The notes: generated from the sequence alone by a model not told the origin. Shown: positions 1-6,598, numbered from the stretch's first letter. The stretch is 8,120 nt of DNA from Bacillota bacterium (GCA_023459915.1 JAEWSN010000230.1:1-8120), one strand, 5' to 3'. Numbers and translations: made by a program.

Positions 1-419
1 GGGCCACCCTGTACCGGGCGCTCGATGCGGCGAAGCTGCTCGAGGAGAAGTATGGGCTGTCCGCCGAGGTCATCGACGCCCGTTCCGTCGTGCCGTTCAA
101 CTACGACAAGGTCATTGAATCCGTGAAGAAGACCGGCCGCATCGTGCTGGCCTCGGATGCCTGCGAGCGCGGTTCCATCCTCAAGGACATGGCCCAGACG
201 GTCTCCGAGCTCGCGTTCGATTCCCTCGACGCGCCGCCGGTGGTGCTGGGTGCCCGCAACTGGATCACCCCGGCCTACGAGCTCGAAGACGCCTTCTTCC
301 CGCAGCCGGAGTGGTTCCTGGACATCATCCACGAGAAGGTGCTGCCACTGCCCGGCCACGTCAGCAAAACCGCGCAGAACAACCGGGAGCTGGCCCGGAC
401 AAGGAAGCTGGGCGTGTAA
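1..419 (+). CDS. E1 dehydrogenase, beta/transketolase C-terminal domain (5'-truncated)
   Basis: This is the last 138 residues of a gene that begins before the window. The fragment has the transketolase C-terminal fold typical of the E1-beta part of 2-oxoacid dehydrogenases (pyruvate, branched-chain or acetoin type): an early ATLYRALDAA helix, then AEVIDARSVVPFN, then KKTGRIVLASDAC, which is the usual run of strand, helix and strand. The E1 enzyme decarboxylates a 2-oxoacid with thiamine diphosphate and passes the acyl group to the lipoyl E2 subunit in the cytosol. The cofactor-binding parts lie upstream and cannot be seen, so the substrate is not decided. The ending (HEKVLPLPGHV, then ARTRKLGV) suggests the single-chain alpha/beta fusion form found in some anaerobes, but this is recollection of the family and not proof. 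An internal GTG at 90 lies mid-domain and is not a start. The codons are markedly GC-rich. A terminator follows directly. Confidence 0.85.
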   Translation, partial: ATLYRALDAAKLLEEKYGLSAEVIDARSVVPFNYDKVIESVKKTGRIVLASDACERGSILKDMAQTVSELAFDSLDAPPVVLGARNWITPAYELEDAFFPQPEWFLDIIHEKVLPLPGHVSKTAQNNRELARTRKLGV

Positions 420-444
420 GGCGCACTGACATCACGTTACCCAT

Positions 445-505
445 GCCCATTCCGCCCCCTTCCGCACAGCAGCGTCCGCGGCAGGGAGGTGGGGTGGGCT
501 TTTTT
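445..505 (+). terminator. Rho-independent terminator of the E1 gene
   Basis: The arm at 445-461 pairs with 483-499. It opens with five Watson-Crick pairs (GCCCA with TGGGC), continues GC-rich with G-T wobbles and one C-A mismatch, and closes on a loop of about 21 bases. Six T residues follow at 500-505. It lies 25 bp after the E1 stop codon, so it should end that transcript and isolate the ATPase gene downstream. Confidence 0.8.
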
Positions 506-515
506 CTGCCATGAG

Positions 516-536
516 GCTTGCACTTGTATGGCAAGC
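516..536 (+). repeat. Inverted repeat GCTTGC-N9-GCAAGC over the -35 box
   Basis: Perfect 6-bp arms lie at 516-521 and 531-536, with the -35 hexamer inside the 9-bp spacer. The size and position fit an operator for a dimeric repressor. No regulator gene that would obviously bind it is present next door, so the role is inferred from position only. Confidence 0.4.
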
Positions 537-552
537 AAATCTCGGCTAATAT
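524..552 (+). promoter_or_regulatory. Sigma-A-type promoter of the AAA ATPase gene
   Basis: A -35 box TTGTAT (524-529) and a -10 box TAATAT (547-552) are separated by exactly 17 bp, in the only strongly AT-rich stretch between the upstream terminator and the gene. Transcription would start near 559, giving a short leader of about 25 bases. A 6-bp inverted repeat overlaps the -35 box and a second inverted repeat covers the -10 box and the leader. Confidence 0.6.
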
Positions 553-575
553 ATAAATAACATATAGATTAGCCG
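543..575 (+). repeat. Inverted repeat spanning the -10 box and the leader
   Basis: CGGCTAAT (543-550) is the exact reverse complement of ATTAGCCG (568-575). Past a two-base bulge (566-567) the pairing continues for four more bases, 551-554 with 562-565. The right arm ends at the first G of the GGAGG ribosome site (575-579). It covers the -10 box and the predicted transcription start, so it is more likely a DNA operator than an RNA switch: only the right arm would be fully transcribed. Confidence 0.45.
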
Positions 576-584
576 GAGGTGGTC

Positions 585-1808
585 ATGTATATCCATCGTG
601 ACATGGAAAAAGTAATCTTGAGATTGTCAAAGGAATATCCTGCGCTTCTGGTCACAGGGCCACGTCAAATCGGCAAAACAACCATGCTCCAGTCCTTGAT
701 GCAGGACACTGGCCGTGTATACGTCACCCTTGACGACCTGAATGCAAGGATGCTGGCAAAAAGCGATCCAGCCATGTTTTTCCAGCTGTACCGGCCTCCC
801 GTGCTGATAGATGAGGCGCAATATGCCCCTGAGCTTTTTTTTGAGATCAAGCGAATCATTGACAGGGATCATCGGGCAGGTGATTTCTGGTTGACCGGTT
901 CACAGGTTTTCTCCATGATGGAGGGTGTTCAGGAGTCCTTGGCGGGACGCATTGCCGTACTGCCGATGTCATCCCTCTCACAGAACGAAATGTACAATCA
1001 TACCGATCCTCCCGCATTTTCCCCCGATCTGGAGAGTCTTCGCCAAAAGCAGCAGCAAGTGCGGCCTGCCGATACACGGGAGGTATTTGATCGGATTTTC
1101 AAAGGCGGAATGCCTGCGCTCGCCAGTGGCACCTATCGCGATTCACATGTTTTCTACAGCAGCTACCTGTCCACCTATGTCGAGCGGGACATCCGGCAAT
1201 TGTCCGGATCCATCGACAGCCTTGCCTTTGCGAAATTCATCACGGCGGTCGCGGCGCGGACGTCCCAATTGCTCAACTACGCGGACATCGCAAGAGATTG
1301 TGACATCGACCAGATGACAGCGAAAAAATGGATCCGCATTTTGGAGACACTTGGCATCGTCTTTCTCCTTCAGCCATGGTCCAACAGTGTGCTGACGCGC
1401 ACCATCAAAACACCCAAGCTCTATTTTCATGATACAGGTTTCGTTGCTTGGCTGACACGGTGGTCGAGTGGGGAAACACTCGAAGCGGGTGCCATGAGCG
1501 GGGCCATCTTTGAAAACCATGTCGTTTCTGAACTGAACAAGGGTCTTCAGAATTCGGCATCACGACTCGACATGTTTTTTTACAGGGACCGGGACATGAA
1601 GGAGATCGATGTCATCTGGGAACGGGATGGCACGCTTTGGCCGATTGAAATCAAGAAGACGGCAACGCCGAAGCGCAACACAGTCGATACGTTCCGGCTC
1701 CTTGACAAGAGCGGCATGAAGCGTGGAAACGGCGTGGTGCTCTGTTGCGCGGCCGAGCTGTCCGCATTCGACAGCCAGAACCTCATTGTGCCGGTTCATT
1801 TGCTGTAA
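585..1808 (+). CDS. AAA-family ATPase with DUF4143 C-terminal domain
   Basis: The protein has 407 residues. The N-terminal ATPase domain has a Walker A motif GPRQIGKT (residues 25-32), a Walker B motif VLIDEAQ (73-79) and a sensor-1-like LTGSQ (103-107). The C-terminal half matches DUF4143 and keeps a PD-(D/E)XK-like core: D342 in KEIDVIW, then E355 and K357 in PIEIKK. Proteins of this plan are very common in anaerobic Bacillota, Bacteroidota and archaea, are often present in several copies per genome, and have no settled function. A DNA-related or conflict role is often supposed. The start is taken as ATG 585 because GGAGG (575-579) sits just before it; the in-frame GTG at 579 overlaps that ribosome site. 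The gene is a single unit with its own promoter and is less GC-rich than the E1 gene to its left, which may point to acquisition. No partner gene is visible beside it. Confidence 0.85.
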   Translation: MYIHRDMEKVILRLSKEYPALLVTGPRQIGKTTMLQSLMQDTGRVYVTLDDLNARMLAKSDPAMFFQLYRPPVLIDEAQYAPELFFEIKRIIDRDHRAGDFWLTGSQVFSMMEGVQESLAGRIAVLPMSSLSQNEMYNHTDPPAFSPDLESLRQKQQQVRPADTREVFDRIFKGGMPALASGTYRDSHVFYSSYLSTYVERDIRQLSGSIDSLAFAKFITAVAARTSQLLNYADIARDCDIDQMTAKKWIRILETLGIVFLLQPWSNSVLTRTIKTPKLYFHDTGFVAWLTRWSSGETLEAGAMSGAIFENHVVSELNKGLQNSASRLDMFFYRDRDMKEIDVIWERDGTLWPIEIKKTATPKRNTVDTFRLLDKSGMKRGNGVVLCCAAELSAFDSQNLIVPVHLL

Positions 1809-1852
1809 CGGAAGGCGGGTCTGCCACTCGACAAGGATGACGGCATCTTCGG

Positions 1853-1881
1853 TTCCCGCCGCTGCCGGGACGTGATATGCT
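1853..1881 (+). promoter_or_regulatory. Possible extended -10 promoter for the reductase unit
   Basis: TATGCT (1876-1881) is preceded by TG at 1873-1874, which makes an extended -10 element. The -35 position 17 bp upstream holds only TTCCCG (1853-1858), which is weak. It lies about 43 bp before the reductase start, with a good ribosome site (AGGGAGG, 1908-1914) between. No convincing terminator was found after the ATPase gene, so read-through into this unit is also possible. Confidence 0.35.
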
Positions 1882-1924
1882 GGTGTGAAAAAGACTGAAT
1901 GACTCACAGGGAGGAACACAGCGC

Positions 1925-3067
1925 ATGCAGTACAGGGAAATCGGCCGCACCGGCCTCAAGGCGGGTGTCATCGGCATCGGCGGAGAGCATCTGGACGGAA
2001 AACCATACGAACAGGCCAAGGACACGATTGATGCGGCACTTGATTGCGGGGTCAATCTCATCGATGTGTTCATGCCGGGGCGCGAGGTGCGGGAAAACAT
2101 CGCCCGTGCGCTCGGAAGCCGGCGCAAGGACGTGATGATTCAAGGGCACATCGGCTCCACCGACATCCGGCAGCAGTACGATATCAGCCGCGACATGCCC
2201 ACCGTACGGCGTTACTTCGAGGATCAGCTGCGGATATTCGGCGGTCGAATCGACTTCGGCATGATGTTCTTCATCGATTCCGAGGACGATTACAAGGGCG
2301 TGTTCGAAACCGAGTTCGCCACCTATGTGCAACAACGCAAGCAGCAGGGCGACATCGGACACATCGGGTTCTCCTCCCACAACCCGCGCATGGCCAGGCG
2401 TGTCATTGAAACCGGGTTGCCGGAGCTGATGTTGTTCAGCATCAACCTCGCGTTCGACCTGCATCCCGCGGACAGCTATGTTTTGGACGCGCTGGGCAAG
2501 CCATTCGACACAGCCGCCTTCCGCGGGCTCGATCCCGAGCGTGCCGGATTGTATGCGCTCTGTGAGCAAAAAGGCGTGGGCATCACCGTGATGAAGACCC
2601 TCGGCGCAGGCAAGCTGATATCGCCGGAACATACGCCGTTTGCGAAGCCGATGACGGTGGAACAGTGCATCCATTACGCGCTTGGACGTCCGGCTGTATC
2701 CAGCGTGCTGCTTGGATGCCAGACCGGCGACGAGGTGCGCGCGGCCATGCGTTATTTCGAAACAGATGACGCCGACCTCGACTACGCGCCACTGATTGGC
2801 ACCCTGCGCAACGACTTCCGCGGACATTGCGTGTACTGCGGCCACTGCCAGCCATGTCCGGTGGACATCGACATCGCGACGGTGAACAAGTATCTGGACA
2901 TCGCGCGGCTCGATCCGGCGCATGTGCCCCCTTCCATCCGGTCGCACTATGACGCGCTTTCGGTGCATGCCGATGCCTGTATCGCCTGTGGCAACTGCGA
3001 AAAGCGGTGTCCATTCGGCGTACCGGTGATCGCGAACATGGCGGAGGCGGCAAGGGTCATGGGGTGA
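1925..3067 (+). CDS. Aldo/keto reductase-family protein with C-terminal 2x[4Fe-4S] domain
   Basis: The protein has 380 residues. Residues 1-280 form the aldo/keto reductase TIM barrel: the opening YREIGRTGLKAGVIGIGG, GVNLIDVF (42-49) and IGFSSHNP are standard landmarks. Residues 302-311 hold C-X2-C-X2-C-X2-CP and residues 352-362 hold C-X2-C-X2-C-X3-CP, the usual signatures for two ferredoxin-type [4Fe-4S] clusters. Members with this tail occur mainly in anaerobes and are presumed cytosolic oxidoreductases coupling NAD(P)H and low-potential electrons; the substrate is unknown. By manual alignment the catalytic tetrad is poor: Asp47 is kept, no Tyr follows it, the Lys position reads His75 (MIQGHIG) and the His position reads Phe115 (DFGMMFFID). 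It may therefore not be a classical carbonyl reductase. The start is ATG 1925, with AGGGAGG ten bases upstream. The GNAT-like gene follows after 31 bp, probably in the same operon. Confidence 0.87.
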   Translation: MQYREIGRTGLKAGVIGIGGEHLDGKPYEQAKDTIDAALDCGVNLIDVFMPGREVRENIARALGSRRKDVMIQGHIGSTDIRQQYDISRDMPTVRRYFEDQLRIFGGRIDFGMMFFIDSEDDYKGVFETEFATYVQQRKQQGDIGHIGFSSHNPRMARRVIETGLPELMLFSINLAFDLHPADSYVLDALGKPFDTAAFRGLDPERAGLYALCEQKGVGITVMKTLGAGKLISPEHTPFAKPMTVEQCIHYALGRPAVSSVLLGCQTGDEVRAAMRYFETDDADLDYAPLIGTLRNDFRGHCVYCGHCQPCPVDIDIATVNKYLDIARLDPAHVPPSIRSHYDALSVHADACIACGNCEKRCPFGVPVIANMAEAARVMG

Positions 3068-3098
3068 TGCGGCGACGGCTTTGAAGCAGGAGGAACGG

Positions 3099-3509
3099 AT
3101 GAAACGCTATCGGGAGCTGTCGCACTGCCAGAAAGAAAAGTTGCTGGAATTCCTCTGTTCCGTCGGTAATCCACTTCTTCCAAATACGATGGAGGACATG
3201 GAAGACAGATACGGCAGCCATGCCTATGAGGATGGAAACACCCATTGGTCCATCTGGCGGGAGGAGAGGCCTGTCGTCGTGCTGGGTGCCGTGACCGAGG
3301 CGCGTGAGGCCAAGGGTGAGGTGTATCTGACAGGGATCTGTGTTGGGAGGGAAGACTTCAACCTGCTGGATCGGCTGTTGTCACACGCCTGCCACGTGCT
3401 GCGCGCAGGCAGTCCGTGCGTCCTGAAGCTGGGAACGGGAATCGGCATACCGGGCCTGTCGGAATGGGCTGTCGGGAAGGGATTTTACGCCGACATACCG
3501 TTTGCTTGA
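3099..3509 (+). CDS. N-terminal half of a GNAT-like protein (probably frameshift-truncated)
   Basis: The product has 136 residues. ATG 3099 is preferred over the TTG at 3081 because AGGAGG (3088-3093) lies five bases before it. The sequence looks like a degenerate acetyltransferase domain: a central GEVYLTGICV strand and a closing LSEWAVGKGFYADIPFA, where the WA..KGFY part is the usual GNAT C-terminal helix-strand. A clear acetyl-CoA loop (Q/R-X-X-G-X-G/A) is absent. This is the pattern of the first, non-catalytic domain in tandem-GNAT proteins, and the catalytic-type domain follows at once in another frame. The TGA at 3507-3509 is followed by one base and then ATG. Dropping one T near 3507 would read on as PFAEMAWNG, which would join the two halves. 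It is probably co-transcribed with the reductase. No substrate can be proposed. Confidence 0.65.
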   Translation: MKRYRELSHCQKEKLLEFLCSVGNPLLPNTMEDMEDRYGSHAYEDGNTHWSIWREERPVVVLGAVTEAREAKGEVYLTGICVGREDFNLLDRLLSHACHVLRAGSPCVLKLGTGIGIPGLSEWAVGKGFYADIPFA

Positions 3510-3510
3510 G

Positions 3511-4122
3511 ATGGCGTGGAACGGAATGTCAGAGAATGCTTCGGCCTGCGAAGACTGTCTTTCCGAAAGAAGTCCCCCGCTTCGCTGGGAGCCCTTGTGC
3601 GAGGCTAATGCGGAGGTGTTCAGAGAGACCAGCAATGCGGCCTTTCTTCATTCTCCCAATGGGGGCGTTCTTGATCAGGAAGGCGTTGCGGACTTGATAC
3701 GGAAGCATGCCGGTCGCCCCTCTCTGTTGCAGGTTGGTTACGTGCATGACAAACCGGCTGTGACACTGCAGTTGGAACTTCGTCATGGCTCGGACGGAGT
3801 CGGGGGAGTCATCGACGGATTGGCGGTTGCGCCCGGTTTTCAGGGCAAAGGGTTGGGGCGGGCGGGCCTCCGCCGGGGCATCAACACCTTGCGAACGCTG
3901 GGCGCAGCAAGCATCTCGCTGACCGTGATGGACAGCAATCTTCCGGCAGTCAGCCTGTATCTGAAAAGCGGATTCAGGCAAACACGGGTGTTGTCGTCCT
4001 GGTTCTCGCGAAGCCTTGACACATCGGGTGCCGAGGCACCCTCGGTTGTTTCTTTCCATATCAGGGAGAAAGGATGTCGGCGACCGCCACCAACAGATCC
4101 GGAACAGAGGTGGAAGGGATGA
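3511..4122 (+). CDS. GNAT-family N-acetyltransferase (C-terminal catalytic-type domain)
   Basis: The product has 203 residues from ATG 3511. The GNAT core is clear: IDGLAVAPGFQGKGLGRAGL contains the acetyl-CoA pyrophosphate loop QGKGLG (motif A), followed by SISLTVMDSNLPAVSLYLKSGF, the motif B region with the typical N-P-A-LY-K-GF spacing. GNAT enzymes move an acetyl group from acetyl-CoA to an amine; the acceptor here is unknown. No Shine-Dalgarno site precedes the ATG. The gene would need translational coupling to the stop at 3507-3509, or it is the second half of a broken tandem-GNAT gene, which I favour. ATG 3526 is an alternative start. A tail of about 38 residues after the domain (RSLDTSG to RWKG) has no GNAT counterpart. 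The last 62 bp (4061-4122) overlap the end of the convergent Uma2 gene. Confidence 0.8.
   Translation: MAWNGMSENASACEDCLSERSPPLRWEPLCEANAEVFRETSNAAFLHSPNGGVLDQEGVADLIRKHAGRPSLLQVGYVHDKPAVTLQLELRHGSDGVGGVIDGLAVAPGFQGKGLGRAGLRRGINTLRTLGAASISLTVMDSNLPAVSLYLKSGFRQTRVLSSWFSRSLDTSGAEAPSVVSFHIREKGCRRPPPTDPEQRWKG
4026..4056 (+). terminator. Possible terminator inside the 3' end of the GNAT gene
   Basis: CCGAGG (4031-4036) and CCTCGG (4040-4045) form a 6-bp stem with a 3-base loop, followed by TTGTTTCTTT, a broken T tract. An alternative fold pairs GGGTGC (4026-4031) with GCACCC (4036-4041), and on the minus strand this lies just past the Uma2 stop, though no T run follows there. The hairpin sits inside the coding frame, before its stop codon at 4120-4122, which is unusual. 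Confidence 0.4.
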
Positions 4123-4825
4123 CGTCCTCCCGGCCGTACACCTGATATCGCTGATGCCCGTTCTCGTCTTTCCAGTAGACAAGAACGGCAGGTGCCTGCG
4201 GATCCACCACCCAGTATTCGCGTATGCCCGATTGCATGTAGATGGCGAGTTTCTGCACCATGTCCTTTGAGCGTGTTGCCTCTGAAAGTATTTCCACAAC
4301 AAGGGTGGGGATGCCGGTGTAACGCCCCTCCCTGCTGACATGCTCAGCCAGATCACAGGCGATCAGGACATCGGGCTGGCAGACATCCGGGGTGGTCGAT
4401 CCCTCCCTGACCAAATGAACATCGAAAGGTGCCGTGAATGCTTTGCAGGGCTTTCCCTTCAGATGATTTCGGAAAGAGAGCAGGAGATTGCACGAAATGT
4501 TCTGATGGGAGACACTTGGGGAAGCCAACAGGTGAATGTCACCGTCGAGGAGCTCCATCCGGCTCTCTGTTTTTTCATAGAGTTTCATGAATGCTTCATA
4601 GCTTGTTTTCCCACGTTCTGCCCGATATGGCGGAACAGACTCGGCCGTACCCGTCAGGGTGTGGGCGGCTTCCGCATCTTCTTCCAGACTTCCGTAGGGG
4701 AGGAGCACGGCGGCATACTCGCCATGCTTGCGGATTTGGATGATCTTTCCCTCTTTGAGGAGTGTCAGGTAGTACCCCAGATTTTGCTTCAATTCCGTTG
4801 CGGTGATGTCCAGCAACTGTGGCAT
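4061..4825 (-). CDS. Uma2-family (DUF820) nuclease-like protein with Phd/YefM-like N-terminus
   Basis: The protein has 254 residues. Residues 1-50 resemble a Phd/YefM antitoxin DNA-binding domain: ITATELKQNLGYYLTLLKEG, then IIQIRKHGEYAAVLLP, the usual helix followed by strand and turn. Residues 74-254 form a Uma2 domain of the PD-(D/E)XK nuclease superfamily: SPSVSHQNI (102-110), QPDVLI with D152, LVVEILS with E178, and SKDMVQKLAIYMQSGIREYWVVDP with K192 and the hallmark EYWVVDP. The nuclease-type residues look intact. Uma2 proteins occur in many copies in cyanobacteria and some Bacillota, and their role is unsettled. The fusion suggests either a self-regulating nuclease or a DNA-targeting module. 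The start ATG is at 4825, with GGGAGG a few bases upstream. No good promoter of its own was seen. It converges on the GNAT gene with a 62-bp overlap. Confidence 0.85.
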   Translation of the reverse strand: MPQLLDITATELKQNLGYYLTLLKEGKIIQIRKHGEYAAVLLPYGSLEEDAEAAHTLTGTAESVPPYRAERGKTSYEAFMKLYEKTESRMELLDGDIHLLASPSVSHQNISCNLLLSFRNHLKGKPCKAFTAPFDVHLVREGSTTPDVCQPDVLIACDLAEHVSREGRYTGIPTLVVEILSEATRSKDMVQKLAIYMQSGIREYWVVDPQAPAVLVYWKDENGHQRYQVYGREDVIPSTSVPDLLVAVADILSP

Positions 4826-4868
4826 GCGGCACCTCCCGATGGCAGGGATGTCAGTTTTGAGACATGAT

Positions 4869-4925
4869 AAAATCGCACGAAACGGATGGTGTTTATGGAT
4901 ACATCATCCTGTTTCGTGCGATTTT
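4869..4925 (-). terminator. Long symmetrical hairpin, likely bidirectional terminator after abfA
   Basis: Positions 4869-4883 are the exact reverse complement of 4911-4925 (15 bp). After one bulged T (4910) the pairing continues, 4884-4892 with 4901-4909 and one G-T wobble, leaving an 8-base loop. That makes about 24 pairs. The outer ends are A-rich on the left and T-rich on the right, so each strand finishes the stem in a T run. It lies 62 bp past the abfA stop and 43 bp before the Uma2 start, on the same strand, so terminating abfA is the natural role. Confidence 0.75.
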
Positions 4926-4986
4926 TGTCAAGTGCTGTACGAAATGGCTTCCATTCGGTGTGCGCATGGCCTGGTGGGTGTGCCGC

Positions 4987-6486
4987 TCACTTCCCCAGTC
5001 GAATCATGTTCCAGGAGCATTTCGGCAAACTGGCGGACAGCACGCCGTCCTTCATTTCCGCGTATCCGGAAACGGGCTTGACGCGATCCGGCTGTTCCTT
5101 TGTGTTGCAGGCATGGAGATCGTCGTTCGCCAGCACCTGGTGCTCCAGCACGCGCAGGGACGCGAAGCCGCGCAGCTCGGTTTCCAGCACCACGGAATTC
5201 TCCAGATCCCGGTTACCGGCAAACACGGTCACTTCGCCGGTTTCCTCATTGCGAACCACAACGGCGTCCACAACGGGCACATCGGTGAAGTCCTTCGTAT
5301 CGGAAAGCGGCGCACGCAGGATGCCCTGCATCACGGTGCCGCGGCCGTACCGGGAGGCTTGCATGAACGGCCAGTAGATGGACTGCACCCAGGAAGCCCC
5401 GCCCTTTTCAGTCATGATGGGGGCGATGACGTTCACGAGTTGCGCCAGGCAGGCGATTTTCACGCGATCCGCGTTTTTGAGCAGCGTGATCAGCATCAGA
5501 CCAACCAGCACGGCGTCCTCATGGGTGTATACATCCTCGAGCATGGGCGGGGCCTGTGTCCAGGAGGGAAGCTCGGCGTCCTGCTGGTTGGAATGGAACC
5601 AGACATTCCATTCGTCAAAGGACAGGTGTACCTTTTTCTTCGCGTGCTTCTTTCCCTGGATGGCATCACACATGGCGGCGACGGACTTGATGAACGTGTC
5701 CATGTCCATGGTGCGGGCCAGGAAATTGGCGGTGTCGCCATCCCGGTTTCCGTAGTAGGTGTGGAGTGACATGTAGTCGATGTCCTGATAGCATTCGTCC
5801 AGCACGGCGAGCTCATAGGCGCCGAACGTCGGCATGCTGCTGTTCGAGCTGCCGCAGGCCACCAGCTCGATGGTGGGGTCCGCCCACTTCATCACCTTGG
5901 CGGCTTCATGGGCCACACGCGCGTATTCGGTGGCGGTTTTGTGTCCGATTTGCCACGGGCCGTCCATCTCATTGCCCAGGCACCACAGCTTCACATTGTG
6001 CGGATCCTGCCAACCGTGTGATCGTCTCAGATCGGACAACTCCGTGCCGCTGGGATGGTTGCAGTATTCCACCAGCCTGCGCGCGTCGTCCGCGCCGCGT
6101 GTGCCCAGGTTTACCGCCATCATGGGCGAGGTTCCCGCTGTTTTACACCAGTCCATGAATTCATTGGTGCCGAAGGTGTTGTCCTCAACGGAGCGCCAGG
6201 CCTGTTCCTGTCGACGGGGACGGCTGGCAACCGGGCCGACGCCGTCCTCCCAGTTGTAACCGGAAACAAAGTTGCCGCCCGGATACCGCACAACCGGCAC
6301 ATCGATGTCCCGAATCAGCTTCAGGACATCCTTGCGGAAGCCCTTTTCATCGGCCTGGGGATGTCCGGGTTCATAAATGCCCTGATAGACCGCGCGGCCC
6401 AGGTGCTCGATGAACGATCCGAACAGACGCGGATCCACCTCCGACAGGATAAAATCATTCTCGACAATCAACCTCGCCTTTTTCAT
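4987..6486 (-). CDS. abfA: Intracellular GH51 alpha-L-arabinofuranosidase
   Basis: The protein has 499 residues, the normal size for cytosolic GH51 enzymes. It releases terminal alpha-L-arabinofuranosyl groups from arabinoxylan or arabinan oligosaccharides taken into the cell. The general acid/base is E173 in WCLGNEMDGPW and the nucleophile is E292 in SFDEWNVWF; this lies within two residues of the Geobacillus AbfA pair (E175/E294) as I recall it. Other active-site landmarks are VRYPGGNF (66-73), LHTYYG (241-246) and CLAQLVN (346-352). The catalytic TIM barrel is followed by the usual beta-sandwich from about residue 380. No signal peptide is present. The start is ATG 6486 because AAGGAGG lies four bases before it; the open frame runs further upstream to 6825 but crosses the promoter. 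It is transcribed away from the ArsR-type regulator and ends in the hairpin at 4869-4925. Confidence 0.95.
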   Translation of the reverse strand: MKKARLIVENDFILSEVDPRLFGSFIEHLGRAVYQGIYEPGHPQADEKGFRKDVLKLIRDIDVPVVRYPGGNFVSGYNWEDGVGPVASRPRRQEQAWRSVEDNTFGTNEFMDWCKTAGTSPMMAVNLGTRGADDARRLVEYCNHPSGTELSDLRRSHGWQDPHNVKLWCLGNEMDGPWQIGHKTATEYARVAHEAAKVMKWADPTIELVACGSSNSSMPTFGAYELAVLDECYQDIDYMSLHTYYGNRDGDTANFLARTMDMDTFIKSVAAMCDAIQGKKHAKKKVHLSFDEWNVWFHSNQQDAELPSWTQAPPMLEDVYTHEDAVLVGLMLITLLKNADRVKIACLAQLVNVIAPIMTEKGGASWVQSIYWPFMQASRYGRGTVMQGILRAPLSDTKDFTDVPVVDAVVVRNEETGEVTVFAGNRDLENSVVLETELRGFASLRVLEHQVLANDDLHACNTKEQPDRVKPVSGYAEMKDGVLSASLPKCSWNMIRLGK

Positions 6487-6598
6487 GATGCCTCCTTGTG
6501 GGGATGTTGTTGTTCTGCTTCTTCGAATAAATAAAAACATGAATACGATACATGCTGCGATAGAAAACAAGAGACTGGATACAAGGAATTCTTTCCCC

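Noticed and set aside
90..419. Separate small gene starting at GTG 90.
   Set aside because: The same frame is open to the left edge of the window and the residues before 90 continue the transketolase C-terminal fold, so this is an internal valine of a truncated gene.
579..581. GTG start for the AAA ATPase.
   Set aside because: It overlaps the GGAGG ribosome site at 575-579; ATG 585 is correctly spaced.
1904..2968. Long minus-strand open frame opposite the aldo/keto reductase, and a similar one at 6907-8115 opposite the regulator and esterase.
   Set aside because: Both are low-complexity, His/Arg/Ala-rich antisense shadows of GC-rich coding sequence with no recognisable domain. The plus-strand genes have clear family motifs and ribosome sites.
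3499..3512. Programmed +1 frameshift joining the two GNAT halves, like the one in release factor 2 genes.
   Set aside because: The junction reads GCT TGA G, not CTT TGA; the Ala tRNA could not re-pair after slipping, and no stimulatory upstream site is seen. Mutation or a read error is simpler.
4864..5769. Plus-strand open frame of 301 residues opposite the arabinofuranosidase 3' end.
   Set aside because: It runs through the hairpin and opposite a gene with intact GH51 catalytic motifs; it has no ribosome site and no recognisable domain.
6539..6555. Possible catabolite-repression (cre-like) site in the abfA leader around GAATACGATAC.
   Set aside because: Only the central CG and a few flanking bases fit the usual consensus and the two halves are not symmetrical, so it is no better than chance.
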